A DNA stretch of 64,000 bases from Faecalibacterium langellae (GCF_002549775.1 NZ_NMTR01000016.1:62001-126000), one strand, 5' to 3'. Positions 1-10,659 are shown, counted from the stretch's first letter. Notes: generated by a model not told the origin, from the letters alone. Translations and numbers: made by a program.

Positions 1-200
1 CGGAAGGACCCCTGCGGCTGGGCCGCCCGGTGAACGACGACTACCAGCCCGCCGATGAACAGCCGCTGGGCCAGCCGGTGGAGACTGCTGAGCCCCAAAA
101 ACCGGCACGGTTCACCGATGCTTTGAACACGCTGCTGTTCGGCCGCCGCGATGCGGCAGACAGCACCCACAATACGACCACGGAAACCACGACGAAATGA
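1..200 (+). CDS. C-terminal end of a truncated gene, product unknown
   Basis: An open frame enters from the left edge (codons begin at base 3) and stops with TGA at 198-200. The visible 65 residues are hydrophilic and Pro/Glu-rich and end in a Thr-rich tail (TTTETTTK). There is no membrane segment or recognisable domain. The next gene starts 11 bases downstream with its own GGAG site, so the two probably share an operon. The protein could be a membrane or envelope protein like its two neighbours, but the visible part does not show this. Confidence 0.6.
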   Translation, partial: EGPLRLGRPVNDDYQPADEQPLGQPVETAEPQKPARFTDALNTLLFGRRDAADSTHNTTTETTTK

Positions 201-211
201 GGAGATGCACT

Positions 212-928
212 ATGATGAAAAACGGGATCCTGACCTTTCTCTTTGCCTTCTGCCCGGGCGCAGGCCAGATGTATCAGGGCTACATGAAGCGGGGCCTTTC
301 GCTGATCACGATGTTCTGCCTGTTCATTATGGCAGGCGCACTGACCGGCCTGGACCCGCTGATCGTGGGCTGCCTGATCGTGTGGATGTACAGCTTTTTT
401 GACACCTTCAACCTCCGCGCCCAGATCGGCGCAGGTACCGCCCCGGCGGACGACTATCTGGTGCACATCAACTGGCAGGATAAGCGCATGGAGCAGTTCA
501 TGATGGACAGCCACAAGCTGCTGGGCTGGGGCCTGATCGCCCTGGGTGCGCTGGTGGCCTACCAGAACATCATCATGCGGGTGCTGGGCGATGTGATGTG
601 GCGCTGGGGCCAGAACAACCCCTTCTTCCGCGCAGTCTACCTGATGCTGGATGAGCTGCCGCAGATCGTGGCCTGCGTGGCGCTGGTCATCTGCGGCGTG
701 TGGCTGGTGCGCGGCCCCAAGGGCAAAAAGCAGAAGCACGATGCGCCCGAAGACGAGGACTTCCGGGAGTATGCGGCGGCCCCGCAGGCAGCACCGGAAG
801 ACACGGCCGACTTTGCCATGCCGGAGCTCAGCGCCCTGCTGGGCCAGCCCGTGACCCCGGAAGACGCGGAAGAACAGCCCGAGGATGCCGACAAACCGAC
901 GGAGGACGACGATGGACGAGCAGAATAA
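212..928 (+). CDS. TM2-like membrane protein with acidic tail
   Basis: A 238-residue protein. GGAG at 201-204 lies 7 bases before ATG 212, which decides the start (a tandem ATG follows at 215). The N-terminus resembles the TM2 fold: hydrophobic helix, FCPGAGQMYQGYMKRG turn with charged loop, second helix near residues 30-70. Two more hydrophobic segments lie near residues 105-125 and 145-170. The last 70 residues are Ala/Pro/Glu/Asp-rich and probably cytoplasmic and disordered. It overlaps the next gene by 17 bases, which suggests translational coupling and perhaps a complex. Function unknown; TM2 similarity is by eye. Confidence 0.75.
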   Translation: MMKNGILTFLFAFCPGAGQMYQGYMKRGLSLITMFCLFIMAGALTGLDPLIVGCLIVWMYSFFDTFNLRAQIGAGTAPADDYLVHINWQDKRMEQFMMDSHKLLGWGLIALGALVAYQNIIMRVLGDVMWRWGQNNPFFRAVYLMLDELPQIVACVALVICGVWLVRGPKGKKQKHDAPEDEDFREYAAAPQAAPEDTADFAMPELSALLGQPVTPEDAEEQPEDADKPTEDDDGRAE

Positions 929-1853
929 GACCGTGCAGCCGGAAGCGGCCGCCGCACCGGAGAGCCGCCCGCTGAAAAAGCCGGCCCCGGCAAAGGACGA
1001 AGCGCCCCGCCGCCGGGTGGGCAGCTTCACGCTGGGCATCAGCCTGATCGCGGCAGGCATCCTGTTTTTGTGCTACTACTTTGTGCCGGGCTTTGACTGG
1101 CAGCTGGTGCTGAAAGTTGCCCCGGCGGCCGGGCTCGTGCTGCTGGGCGGCGAGGTGCTGTGGTTCGCCAGCCACCCGGGCCGCTGGAAGTACGATTTCG
1201 TGTCGGTGCTGGTGTGCCTGCTGCTGATGGGCGTGTGCCTGTGCATGGGCTTTGTGCCGCTGATCGCGGAGCAGTACGGCCCGGAACGCCAGCAGACGGC
1301 GAACCGCCTGAGCCAGACCTATACGGACACGCTGTATCAGGACCTCAAGGCAGAGGCACCGGATGTCCAGCTGGAGGACGTGTACACCGACCTGTACCTC
1401 TACACCAGCACGGTGCAGGACCTGGCTGATCTGGAGCCGGGCGATGGCAACCTGCGCCTGACCGTGACCCTGTTTGGCCCCTACGCCAGTGCCGACGATT
1501 TTGCCAAAGACTGCCGCACAGTGGCGGATGTGATCCAGAAGCAGGCCGTGCAGCCCAACGCCGTGACCTTCCGGTGTGACGCGCCGCTGCCTGCGGACAG
1601 CACGGTGCGGGAAAATCTGGATTCCGCCAGTGCGCCGCAGACGCAGGACTACCTGCTGGAAGTGTTCGGCACCACCCAGCTGGACTGGACGGCAGAGCAG
1701 ATGGCCCGCCAGACGGAAGTGAGCGGCCTGCTGGACGAGGAGAACACAGATTCGGACGAAGCCGAAGAAGCTGCAGAGACGGAAGATGCAGAGGAGACGG
1801 AAGCGCCTTCTTCGATGGACGGCTCCGGCCTGAGCGGAACAAGAAGCGATTGA
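912..1853 (+). CDS. Membrane protein of unknown function
   Basis: A 313-residue protein. I place the start at ATG 912 because GGAGG at 901-905 is correctly spaced; an in-frame ATG at 885 has no such site. The first 35 residues are charged and Pro/Ala-rich. Three hydrophobic helices follow (about residues 40-60, 66-82 and 97-117). After these comes a long extracytoplasmic or cytoplasmic domain of about 150 residues, then an acidic Glu/Asp tail. No catalytic motif was recognised. It is last in the operon and is followed directly by a strong terminator. The shared layout with the gene upstream (helices plus acidic tail) suggests a joint envelope role. Confidence 0.75.
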   Translation: MDEQNKTVQPEAAAAPESRPLKKPAPAKDEAPRRRVGSFTLGISLIAAGILFLCYYFVPGFDWQLVLKVAPAAGLVLLGGEVLWFASHPGRWKYDFVSVLVCLLLMGVCLCMGFVPLIAEQYGPERQQTANRLSQTYTDTLYQDLKAEAPDVQLEDVYTDLYLYTSTVQDLADLEPGDGNLRLTVTLFGPYASADDFAKDCRTVADVIQKQAVQPNAVTFRCDAPLPADSTVRENLDSASAPQTQDYLLEVFGTTQLDWTAEQMARQTEVSGLLDEENTDSDEAEEAAETEDAEETEAPSSMDGSGLSGTRSD

Positions 1854-1859
1854 GTAAAA

Positions 1860-1894
1860 ACAGCTCCCGTGCAGACGCACGGGAGCTGTTTTTT
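1860..1894. terminator. Bidirectional rho-independent terminator
   Basis: A 12-13 bp perfect stem with AGAC loop (1873-1876) is followed by T6 on the plus strand and preceded by A5, so it also serves the minus strand. It ends the membrane-protein operon and the convergent purC. Confidence 0.92.
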
Positions 1895-1913
1895 GTTTGT
1901 GTGAAAAAGCGGC

Positions 1914-2783
1914 TTACAGCTGTTTGCCGGTGAGCAGCTCGTAGGCTTCCAGATACTTGGCAATGGTCTTGTCAATGACATCCTGCGGCAGGTCGTAGTT
2001 GCTGTCGGGGTTGGCCTTCAGCCAGTCACGGACGAACTGCTTGTCGAAGGAAGGCTGGCTGTGGCCCGGCTCGTAGCCTTCCAGCGGCCAGAAGCGGGAG
2101 GAATCCGGGGTGAGCATCTCGTCGCCCAGCACCACGTTGCCATTCTCGTCCAGACCGAACTCGAACTTGGTGTCGGCGATGATGATGCCGCGGGAGAGTG
2201 CATACTCGGCGCACTTCTTATACAAGGCAATGGTGTAATCGCGCAGCTTGGTGGCGTACTCCTCGCCGTGGCCGGGGAACTGCTTCTCCAGCACTTCAAT
2301 GCTCTTTTCGTAGGAGATGTTCTCGTCGTGGTCGCCGATCTCAGCCTTGGTGGAGGGGGTGTAGATGGGCTCGGGCAGTTTGTCGGACTCTTTCAGGCCT
2401 TCGGGCAGCTGGATGCCGCACACCACGCCGGTCTTCTGGTAGCTGGCCCAGCCGCTGCCGGTGATGTAGCCGCGCACGATGCACTCGATGGGCAGCATGG
2501 TCAGCTTGCGGCACATCATGCTGTTGCCGTCGAACTGGGGCTGCTGGAAGAACTCCGGCATATCCTTCACGTCCACGCTCAGCATGTGGTTGGGCAGCAG
2601 ATCGCGGGTGTAATCGAACCAGAATTTGCTCATCTGGGTGAGCACGGTGCCCTTTTTGGTGACCTTGTTTTTCAGGATGACGTCAAATGCAGAGATGCGG
2701 TCGGTGGCAACCATGATGAGGCTGTCGCCGTTGTCATAGATCTCGCGGACCTTGCCTTCTTTGATGGGCTTGAACTCAGTCAT
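1914..2783 (-). CDS. purC: SAICAR synthase (phosphoribosylaminoimidazole-succinocarboxamide synthase)
   Basis: Joins aspartate to CAIR with ATP to give SAICAR in purine synthesis; cytosolic. The N-terminus KEGKVREIYDNGD and the segments ATDRISAFD, PIECIVRGYITGS, DTKFEFGLD and DSSRFW are characteristic. Length is 289 residues, the longer form rather than the roughly 240-residue compact form. I start at ATG 2783 because GGAG lies 9 bases upstream; an upstream in-frame ATG at 2798 overlaps that ribosome site. The gene stands alone, away from other pur genes, behind its own promoter, and no guanine riboswitch is visible in the short leader. Confidence 0.96.
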   Translation of the reverse strand: MTEFKPIKEGKVREIYDNGDSLIMVATDRISAFDVILKNKVTKKGTVLTQMSKFWFDYTRDLLPNHMLSVDVKDMPEFFQQPQFDGNSMMCRKLTMLPIECIVRGYITGSGWASYQKTGVVCGIQLPEGLKESDKLPEPIYTPSTKAEIGDHDENISYEKSIEVLEKQFPGHGEEYATKLRDYTIALYKKCAEYALSRGIIIADTKFEFGLDENGNVVLGDEMLTPDSSRFWPLEGYEPGHSQPSFDKQFVRDWLKANPDSNYDLPQDVIDKTIAKYLEAYELLTGKQL

Positions 2784-2838
2784 AATCAAACACTCCATTT
2801 TCCAGTGCCGGTTGGGCGGCGGTGTATCTTACACCGAT

Positions 2839-2866
2839 ATTGTACCATGTCCGCGGACAGTTTGAA
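2839..2866 (-). promoter_or_regulatory. purC promoter
   Basis: TTCAAA, 16-base spacer, TACAAT on the minus strand. A 6-bp hairpin (2821-2835, TCT loop on the plus strand) lies just downstream in the leader. Confidence 0.65.
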
Positions 2867-3037
2867 AGAACCAGAATGAAAGGAAAATGCGGCTGTTTTT
2901 GTGTTTTTATCGTGAAAAGTGCGCAAAAAACAACGCCAAAATTCGGCGTTTTGACGACAAAAGTCGTACTTTCACAACTTTTGCTGCTGCTTTTTGTAAA
3001 ATGCGGGCATAGACAAGGAATCGTTTGTGCGGTATCT

Positions 3038-3043
3038 TATAAT
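3038..3043 (+). promoter_or_regulatory. Probable -10 box for the glucosidase gene
   Basis: A perfect TATAAT lies 28 bases before the start codon, with no convincing -35 at standard spacing. A small dyad ACGAC-AAAA-GTCGT sits at 2954-2967. I found no antiterminator element of the LicT type, so the mode of sugar control is unclear. Confidence 0.45.
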
Positions 3044-3053
3044 CAAAAAATAA

Positions 3054-4511
<1,458 letters not shown>

Positions 4512-4571
4512 CTGCTGCGGCGTGCGGCAGCTTTGTGAGGAGCACAAAACAGAGAGGAATGACCGCATTTT

Positions 4572-5558
4572 ATGACACCTGAGATCATTGCACACAGAGG
4601 CGCATCCTACCTTGCGCCGGAGAACACCCTTTCCGCCTTCCGCAAGGCGATGGAGATCGGCGCAGACGGCGTGGAGATGGACGTCCAGCAGACCAGCGAC
4701 AAAAAACTGGTCATCCACCACGATTATATCATCGACCTGCACACGGATATTTCCGGCAAAATTTATGATATGACCGAGGGCGAGCTGAAGGAACTGGACT
4801 TCGGCAGCTGGAAGGACATCGCCTACAAAGACGAAAAGATCGCGACGCTGGAGGAAGCGCTGGCCCTGTGCAAAGAGCTGGACGTTGCCCGCGTGCAGCT
4901 GGAAATGAAAGCCCCGCTGCTGTACGGCGACGCCTTTGTGGAGCAGGTGGTGGAACAGGTGCGGGCTGCCGGCCTTGGCGAAAAGCTGGTGCTCACCTCC
5001 TTCAACCACGACCATCTGAAGCTGGCAAAGCAGCAGATGCCCGAGCTGCAGGTGGGGGCGCTGCTGTTTGGCGCGGTGGAAACGCTGGCCCTGCCCAAAG
5101 GCACCTGGGAAACGCTGGGCCTGCAGAACGGCCTGGACGAAGACGAGGATGAAGATGATTTTCCACAGCTGCCTGTGCCCACCGTGGAAAACATGGACGA
5201 AGAAAACTGCCGCGAGCTGACCCGCTGGGTGAACGACAAATACAGCATGCTGCAGGCGGCCTTCCCGAACGAAAGCCTGAGCGGCATCCTGTCCAAGCTG
5301 AACCGCCAGCGCGACCCGGCGCAGTACATCCAGACGCTGGATTTTCCGGTGGAGTGGGTGAGCTGTGAGTACCACACCGCCTACAAAAAGGTGAGCATGG
5401 TGCAGAAGCTGCACGACCTGGGCGTGAAGACGGCGTTCTGGACGGTGGACACCGAGGCGGCGCTGAAAGACCTCTGGCCGCTGCAGCCGGATGCCATCGT
5501 GACGAACCGCCCGGACCGCGTGCGGGAATGGGCCGGTGAGCTGGAAACGGGCGAATAA
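4572..5558 (+). CDS. Glycerophosphodiester phosphodiesterase
   Basis: A 328-residue cytosolic member of the GDPD TIM-barrel family, which hydrolyses glycerophosphodiesters to glycerol-3-phosphate and an alcohol. The start IIAHRGASYLAPENT, then GADGVEMDVQ and LVIHHD, contain the metal and catalytic residues (HR, E-N, E-D, HHD). The C-terminal FWTVDTEAAL and IVTNRPD close the barrel. It is longer than the usual 240-260 residues because of an acidic insert near residues 190-210 (DEDEDEDDF) and a helical stretch after it. No signal peptide. A bidirectional terminator follows within 13 bases. Confidence 0.92.
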   Translation: MTPEIIAHRGASYLAPENTLSAFRKAMEIGADGVEMDVQQTSDKKLVIHHDYIIDLHTDISGKIYDMTEGELKELDFGSWKDIAYKDEKIATLEEALALCKELDVARVQLEMKAPLLYGDAFVEQVVEQVRAAGLGEKLVLTSFNHDHLKLAKQQMPELQVGALLFGAVETLALPKGTWETLGLQNGLDEDEDEDDFPQLPVPTVENMDEENCRELTRWVNDKYSMLQAAFPNESLSGILSKLNRQRDPAQYIQTLDFPVEWVSCEYHTAYKKVSMVQKLHDLGVKTAFWTVDTEAALKDLWPLQPDAIVTNRPDRVREWAGELETGE

Positions 5559-5570
5559 TGCAAACAAAAA

Positions 5571-5606
5571 ACGGAAGGGACTGCTTTGCAGTTCCTTCCG
5601 TTTTTT
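5571..5606. terminator. Bidirectional terminator
   Basis: A 14-bp stem with TTT loop (5585-5587) is flanked by A6 and T6. It serves the plus-strand phosphodiesterase and the convergent permease operon. Confidence 0.92.
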
Positions 5607-5607
5607 G

Positions 5608-6567
5608 TTATACGATGCACCCGAAGCTGCGCAGTACGAACAGCCAGAAGGTCAGACTGAAGGCGCTGAACAGGGTGGTGGTGACGCATACGCTGCCGGT
5701 GAGCACGCCTTCGTGGCCCATCTGCTTTGCCATGACGTAGCAGCTGGGGGTGGCGATGCTGCCCAGCATCACCAGCAGGGCCACCAGCTTTTCATCGGTG
5801 AAGCCGAAGTGCACCGCCAGCGGCAGGAACAGCGCGGGCAGCACCATCAGCTTGACCACGGTGGCCACGGCGGTGGGCTTTAAGTACCCCAGCGCCTTGC
5901 GGCCCTTGAAGCCTGCGCCGATGGCAAGCAGGGCCAGAGGGCTCGTGAGCCCGGCCACGCTGGAAAGGGTCTTGTTGAGCATGGTGGGCATGGAAAGCCC
6001 CGCAAGGCTCCACGCAAAGCCAGCCGCGATGCCCAGCAGCGTGGGGTTCGTCAGGATGCCCTTCACGCTCTTTTTCAGCCGTGCGGGCAGGGAAGATGCC
6101 TGGGCAGAGCCGGGGCCCTCCAGCATCAGGATGACCACGGCCATGATGTTATAAAGCGGTACGCTGCCGAGGATCATCATGCTGGACATGCTGGCGGTGC
6201 CGTAGATGCTCTGCAGAAAGGCGGTACCGAGGATGGCCGCCGACGAGCGGTAGCACACCTGCACGAACTCGCCCACAAGGGCCTTGTTCTTCAAAAACAG
6301 CTTTGCCAGCGCCCAGACGGCCAGGATGCTCACCAGCGTGACCGCAAAGCAGAACAGCACATAGGCCCCGTCAAAGCTGGTGCGCACGTCGGTGGCACCA
6401 AGGTCCCGGAACAGCTGCACCGGCAGGGAAACATAGAACACGAATTTGTTGGCCCCGGCCACGAACTCGTCGCTCAGAAAGCCGGTGCGGTGCAGCACAT
6501 AGCCCAGCAGCATGACGAAAAACAGCGGCATGGTGCTGTTCATGCTGAACAGGATGTTTTCCAGCAT
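5608..6567 (-). CDS. AEC-family (auxin efflux carrier type) permease
   Basis: A 319-residue integral membrane protein with about ten hydrophobic helices in two five-helix halves, typical of AEC permeases that export or exchange small organic acids. Family-like segments are the N-terminal FFVMLLGYVLHRTGFLS and the C-terminal GSIATPSCYVMAKQMG. ATG 6567 lies 3 bases after the stop of the AAA+ gene, and the upstream sequence is only weakly Shine-Dalgarno-like, so its translation is probably coupled. Its place at the end of the LRR/VWA/MoxR operon is unexpected; a shared role is inference only. Confidence 0.85.
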   Translation of the reverse strand: MLENILFSMNSTMPLFFVMLLGYVLHRTGFLSDEFVAGANKFVFYVSLPVQLFRDLGATDVRTSFDGAYVLFCFAVTLVSILAVWALAKLFLKNKALVGEFVQVCYRSSAAILGTAFLQSIYGTASMSSMMILGSVPLYNIMAVVILMLEGPGSAQASSLPARLKKSVKGILTNPTLLGIAAGFAWSLAGLSMPTMLNKTLSSVAGLTSPLALLAIGAGFKGRKALGYLKPTAVATVVKLMVLPALFLPLAVHFGFTDEKLVALLVMLGSIATPSCYVMAKQMGHEGVLTGSVCVTTTLFSAFSLTFWLFVLRSFGCIV

Positions 6568-6570
6568 GGC

Positions 6571-8109
6571 TCACACCCCGCCGTGGCGGCGCTGTTCGGC
6601 GGCCAGCTCCTGCTGCAGGGCGGCTTTGCGGTGGTCCAGCAGCAGGTCCTTGTTGTACTGGAAGTAGCGCTCGCAGCCGTTCTCGGTGAGGAAGGCATGA
6701 GAGACGGGGTTCACGGTCAGCTCGGTGACGAACACCACCATCTCCTGGCTCTCGGCAAAGGCCTGCTCCATGAAGTCGAAGGCGGCTTCCAGCGCGGCGC
6801 TGGCGGCCTGTTGGGCCGTCTCGCGGGCGTCGGCGAGGGAACGGAACTGCCCGCGCAGCAGGTCGAAAGCTTCCTGCGTCCCGGCGGCGTTGGCCCGGCG
6901 CAGCTCGCCCTCCCAGCCGCGCAGCACGGCAAGCACCTGCAGGCGGGTGGTCAGGGCATCTTTGCTCAGCAGCCCGGCTTCGCGCTTTTGCTGGGTCTCG
7001 GCGTCATAGTCGGCGATCTGCTGATGGAACATCTCGGCCGAACCGTCCGGGATATCCTCGGGCACGGTGGCGAGAGCCTTTTTCGTCTCCCGCAAAAAGG
7101 CATAGCAGCTGTCGGCCACGGCGTCGGCCTGACGGGAAGCGGTGAAGCGGGTGCTGAGACCCGACAAGATCAGGCTGACCAGGCTGAGCCGCTCGTCAAA
7201 CGGTGCCTGCAGCAGCCGGGCGAACACGGCGGGCTTTGCCTGCCCGGCCAGAATTTCCTCCACGCCGTAGTCGTCGCGGTACTTATAGTAAAGGTCGAGG
7301 TAGGCCGAGAAGTCCTCGGCAATCTTCGGATGCTGGATGTACTCGCGAATGAGGTCCTCGTCGGCCTGCAGGCCCAGCGTTTCGTAGGTGTCCAGCAGAT
7401 TCGAGAGGTCTTCCCAGCCGCGGGCGGTGACGAACTGGGTGCCGTCCACGTCGGCGTTGATCTGGTAGAAGTTCTGCGGGTGCAGCTCCAGATAGCTCAG
7501 GATGGCGCTGTGGATGTGGGCGGCGCGGGCGTAGTCCTTCCACACGGGCAGGTCCGGTTCAATATCCATGCGGCGCACACGGTCCAGCGTAACGATATCG
7601 AAATCGCGGACAGATTTATTGTACTCCGGCGGGTTGCCGGCCGCCACGATCACCCAGCCGGCGGGCACGGCCTGATTGCCGAAGGTCTTGCACTGCAAAA
7701 ACTGCAGCATGGTGGGTGCCAGTGTTTCGGAGACACAGTTGATCTCGTCGATGAACAGGATGCCTTCTTTTAAACCGGTGGCTTCCATTTTGGCGTAGAT
7801 GCTGGCAATGATCTCGCTCATGGTGTATTCGGTCACCGAAACATCCCTGCCGCCGTAGTTGCGCTGGCGGATGAAGGGCAGGCCCACCGCGCTCTGGCGG
7901 GTGTGGTGAGTGATGGTGTAGGCCACCAGCGCCACGCCGCACTCCCGGGCCACCTGCTCCATCACCTGGGTCTTGCCAATGCCCGGAGGGCCCATGAGCA
8001 GAATGGGCCGCTGCCGGATGGCCGGGATGGCGTATTCGCCCAGAGCGTCCTTGGCGAGGTAGGCTTTTACGGTGTGTTCAATTTCTTCTTTGGCTCGTTT
8101 GATATTCAT
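6571..8109 (-). CDS. MoxR-type AAA+ ATPase
   Basis: A 512-residue ATPase. The Walker A motif GPPGIGKT is at residues 40-47, Walker B GILFIDEIN has its Asp-Glu at 121-122, sensor 1 is VIVAAGNP, and LDRVRRMDIEP holds the arginine finger region. The C-terminal 250 residues are helical and partly coiled-coil, longer than a minimal MoxR. Such ATPases act as chaperones or remodelers with VWA-domain partners; the gene upstream encodes exactly such a partner, 10 bases away. GAGGG precedes ATG 8109. The substrate is unknown. Confidence 0.9.
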   Translation of the reverse strand: MNIKRAKEEIEHTVKAYLAKDALGEYAIPAIRQRPILLMGPPGIGKTQVMEQVARECGVALVAYTITHHTRQSAVGLPFIRQRNYGGRDVSVTEYTMSEIIASIYAKMEATGLKEGILFIDEINCVSETLAPTMLQFLQCKTFGNQAVPAGWVIVAAGNPPEYNKSVRDFDIVTLDRVRRMDIEPDLPVWKDYARAAHIHSAILSYLELHPQNFYQINADVDGTQFVTARGWEDLSNLLDTYETLGLQADEDLIREYIQHPKIAEDFSAYLDLYYKYRDDYGVEEILAGQAKPAVFARLLQAPFDERLSLVSLILSGLSTRFTASRQADAVADSCYAFLRETKKALATVPEDIPDGSAEMFHQQIADYDAETQQKREAGLLSKDALTTRLQVLAVLRGWEGELRRANAAGTQEAFDLLRGQFRSLADARETAQQAASAALEAAFDFMEQAFAESQEMVVFVTELTVNPVSHAFLTENGCERYFQYNKDLLLDHRKAALQQELAAEQRRHGGV

Positions 8110-8119
8110 AACAGGTCCC

Positions 8120-9559
8120 TCACGAATTGTTCAGATCACGGTAGAGGTCGTCTTCTTCGGCCAGCGCGTCGGCAAGGGCGCTTTGCGGGCGGGCCGCGGT
8201 GCCGGTAAATTCTTCCTCGTCCAGCACCACCTTCATGGCCCAGGGCGGCACATTGGCGTCGTCGAAGCGGTCGCCGAGGAACAGGAAGGCCGTGTCGTAG
8301 GCCGGGCGTTTGGCCGGGTAGGTGCCCATGCCGTCGGTGAAGTACAAAAGGCCCCGCAGGTTCGAGAACTTCTTCTCGGCGCACAGCTGGTTCACATAGT
8401 CAAAGGCAGGACGGAAGTCCGTTCCGCCGCCGCCCCGCAGCTCAAAGTGGTTCATGGCGTGGATGAGCTCGTCCTCGTTGTGGATGAGGATATCCTGCCG
8501 GATGGCATTGTCTGCCTGAATGAGGTGCAGGTTCATGCGGTGGAAGAAGTTCTCGCGGCCCTTGAGCAGGGTGTAGGTCTCGGCCAGGAACGCCCGCACC
8601 AGCTCACCGGAGGTGGAGTAGCTGGTGTCGATGACAAGGGCCAGCTCCTCGATCTTTTTGCTCTCCCGGCTTTCCAGCGGTTCGATGAGCGGCAGGTTGC
8701 CGTACACCGAAAGGCCGTAGGTGTAAAAGTTCAGGTCGAACTCGTCCGGGTCCAGTTTCACTTCCTCGCGCAGGATGCAGAACCGGCGCAGGAAATCTTT
8801 GTAGCTGCGGCGGCTGCGGTTGGCGGCCTTTACCTGCTGCTTCAGCGCGTCGGCACCGTCGCCCGCTTCCTTGTCCCGCAGGTCCAGCTCGGTCTGCATC
8901 CGTTCACCGATCTTCTGCCACGTTTTCTGCGGCAGGGGCGTGGGCATCTGCTGGGGCTGTTCGGGTGCGTCCTTCGGCCACAGGCGGTGGTCGTCGGTGG
9001 TAAACTCCCGCTCCAGCTGGCGCAGTACACCGGGCGTCTGGCGGGCGAGCCACCGGTACACCGGGGCTGCGGCCACCACTTTTTCCTCGGCGGCAATCTG
9101 CTGGTAGGCGTTCTGGCGCACATAGGTCAGCGGCCGTTTGACGCTGGCGCGGTTCAGGTTGTCGATGACGTTTTCCACCGCGATGTCGCAGGCAAGGTGC
9201 CACAATTGCGGCTCCCGGCGGCCTTTCAGCCACAAATGCCGAAATACGCAGTGGAATATCACGTGCATATACAACCGGTTGAGATACTTCGGGTTCTGCT
9301 GGTAGAGCTGTAAAAGCCGCGTGGGCTGGTAGTACAGCATCTGTCCGTCGGTGGCCAGCACCCGGCAGCGCTCGTCCGGCGCGGGCGTCAGGGCAGAGAG
9401 CGCCATATCCAGAAAGCGGAAGTCCAGATACAGCCCGCTGCGTACCACGGCCAGCACTTCGCCGCCCATGCGGGCCTGCCACTCCTCGTGGGTCTCGGGC
9501 CGCTGGGACTGGAACGGTTTCCGCGGGTCAATGAATTTTTCTTTTGGCAAGGGGGTCAC
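8120..9559 (-). CDS. VWA-like (DUF2201-type) protein, partner of the AAA+ ATPase
   Basis: A 479-residue protein starting with GTG at 9559, 5 bases after the preceding stop. The N-terminal half resembles the metallopeptidase-like part of the DUF2201 family, but at the expected HExxH site it reads HVIFH (His99, His103, then His108), so the catalytic Glu is replaced by Val. The C-terminal half is a VWA-like domain: IDTSYST (MIDAS-type D-x-S-x-S, Asp311) and RGGGGTDFRPAFDYV are clear. With the MoxR ATPase it should form a binding/remodeling pair in the cytosol. The family name is from memory. Confidence 0.85.
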   Translation of the reverse strand: MTPLPKEKFIDPRKPFQSQRPETHEEWQARMGGEVLAVVRSGLYLDFRFLDMALSALTPAPDERCRVLATDGQMLYYQPTRLLQLYQQNPKYLNRLYMHVIFHCVFRHLWLKGRREPQLWHLACDIAVENVIDNLNRASVKRPLTYVRQNAYQQIAAEEKVVAAAPVYRWLARQTPGVLRQLEREFTTDDHRLWPKDAPEQPQQMPTPLPQKTWQKIGERMQTELDLRDKEAGDGADALKQQVKAANRSRRSYKDFLRRFCILREEVKLDPDEFDLNFYTYGLSVYGNLPLIEPLESRESKKIEELALVIDTSYSTSGELVRAFLAETYTLLKGRENFFHRMNLHLIQADNAIRQDILIHNEDELIHAMNHFELRGGGGTDFRPAFDYVNQLCAEKKFSNLRGLLYFTDGMGTYPAKRPAYDTAFLFLGDRFDDANVPPWAMKVVLDEEEFTGTAARPQSALADALAEEDDLYRDLNNS

Positions 9560-9564
9560 CTCAC

Positions 9565-10659
9565 TCAGAAATCAAAATCGTACCGGTCTTTTTTCTTTTC
9601 CGCTGCATATTTTTTATGCTCCGCATCGGCCAGCAGGGCAGCGGCAGAAGCGTTTTCTGCTTTGGCGGCAAGGGTTGCAGCTTCGGCAAAGCCGTCTTTG
9701 CCCAGCACATCCAGCGCAATGAGTGCCCGGATGCCCTCGTTGTCCTGCGCTTTCAGCAGGCGGGTGAGCACCCGGCCCGTGTTGGCCGCCAGAAATGCCC
9801 GGTAGTGCCCGGCGGCGGTGTCGCTCAGCTGCCAAGGATACCGCAGGCGGTCAAAGCAGAGCATGGCCATCGCGTTGGCGTCGTCGGCGTCGTGCCCCTG
9901 CGGGAAAATGGCGTCGTATTCTGCGGGGAGGAATTTATTGTCGAGAAAACACTGTCGGTAATGATACCCTTGCCCGGAAAAGGTGTGCAGCAGGATGTGT
10001 GCAGGCGTTTCTTCAATGTCCTCCCAGTAGGCGGGGTACCAGAGCGCCGCCTGCGGAGCCGCTGCCCCGGCAGGCCAAAACTCTGCCCGCACGGCCTCGG
10101 TGATGTTGTTCACAAGGGCGAACAGGCCGGTGGCTTCCGCAGGGCCCGCCTGCACGCGGAGCGTTTCCAGTGCAAAGCAGTTCAGGAACACATCGCTGCC
10201 CATGGTCAGATTGCCTGCACCCACGGTGAGCAGGCGCAGCCTGCGGCAGTTGTAGAACGCGCAGCTGCCGATGACCTGCAGCGTGTCCGGCAAAATCAAT
10301 TCTTCGAGGAAGTTCCCGCACACCGGGTGCAGGTCGTCCGGGTCCGAAGCCGGGGCGTCAAAGTCAAAGTCGTACCGGCGGGCTGTGCCGCCCACGCTCT
10401 GCCCAAAGGCACGGGTCAGCCGGGCGGTGCCGTCCGGCGTAATCTCGTAGCGGCAGGTCTTGTCCGCACCGGGCAGGCTGCGCGGCTTTTCGGAGAAGCA
10501 GTAGTCGCCCAGCTCTGTGACGGCAAAGCTGCCGCCCTCCGGTGTAGGCAGAGCGCCGGGCAGTGCAATGCACGGCTCGGTGCCGTACACCCGTACCAGC
10601 CGGGCTGTGTCTGCCGAGAGCGGCAGGATATCCAAGGTCAATGTGCTCTCCGAAACCAC
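9565..10659 (-). CDS. Leucine-rich-repeat (BspA/LRR_5 type) protein
   Basis: A 364-residue protein with a GTG start at 10659, 9 bases after GAGGGG. The centre (about residues 115-175) shows LRR_5-like repeats such as LILPDTLQVIGSCAFYNC and GSDVFLNCFALETL. No signal peptide is visible, so it is probably cytosolic, unlike secreted BspA proteins. The C-terminal 130 residues are helical and end in a charged tail (YAAEKKKDRYDFDF). It is first in the operon, directly behind a near-consensus promoter. In this setting it may be the recognition component for the VWA/AAA+ pair; that is inference. Confidence 0.8.
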   Translation of the reverse strand: MVSESTLTLDILPLSADTARLVRVYGTEPCIALPGALPTPEGGSFAVTELGDYCFSEKPRSLPGADKTCRYEITPDGTARLTRAFGQSVGGTARRYDFDFDAPASDPDDLHPVCGNFLEELILPDTLQVIGSCAFYNCRRLRLLTVGAGNLTMGSDVFLNCFALETLRVQAGPAEATGLFALVNNITEAVRAEFWPAGAAAPQAALWYPAYWEDIEETPAHILLHTFSGQGYHYRQCFLDNKFLPAEYDAIFPQGHDADDANAMAMLCFDRLRYPWQLSDTAAGHYRAFLAANTGRVLTRLLKAQDNEGIRALIALDVLGKDGFAEAATLAAKAENASAAALLADAEHKKYAAEKKKDRYDFDF

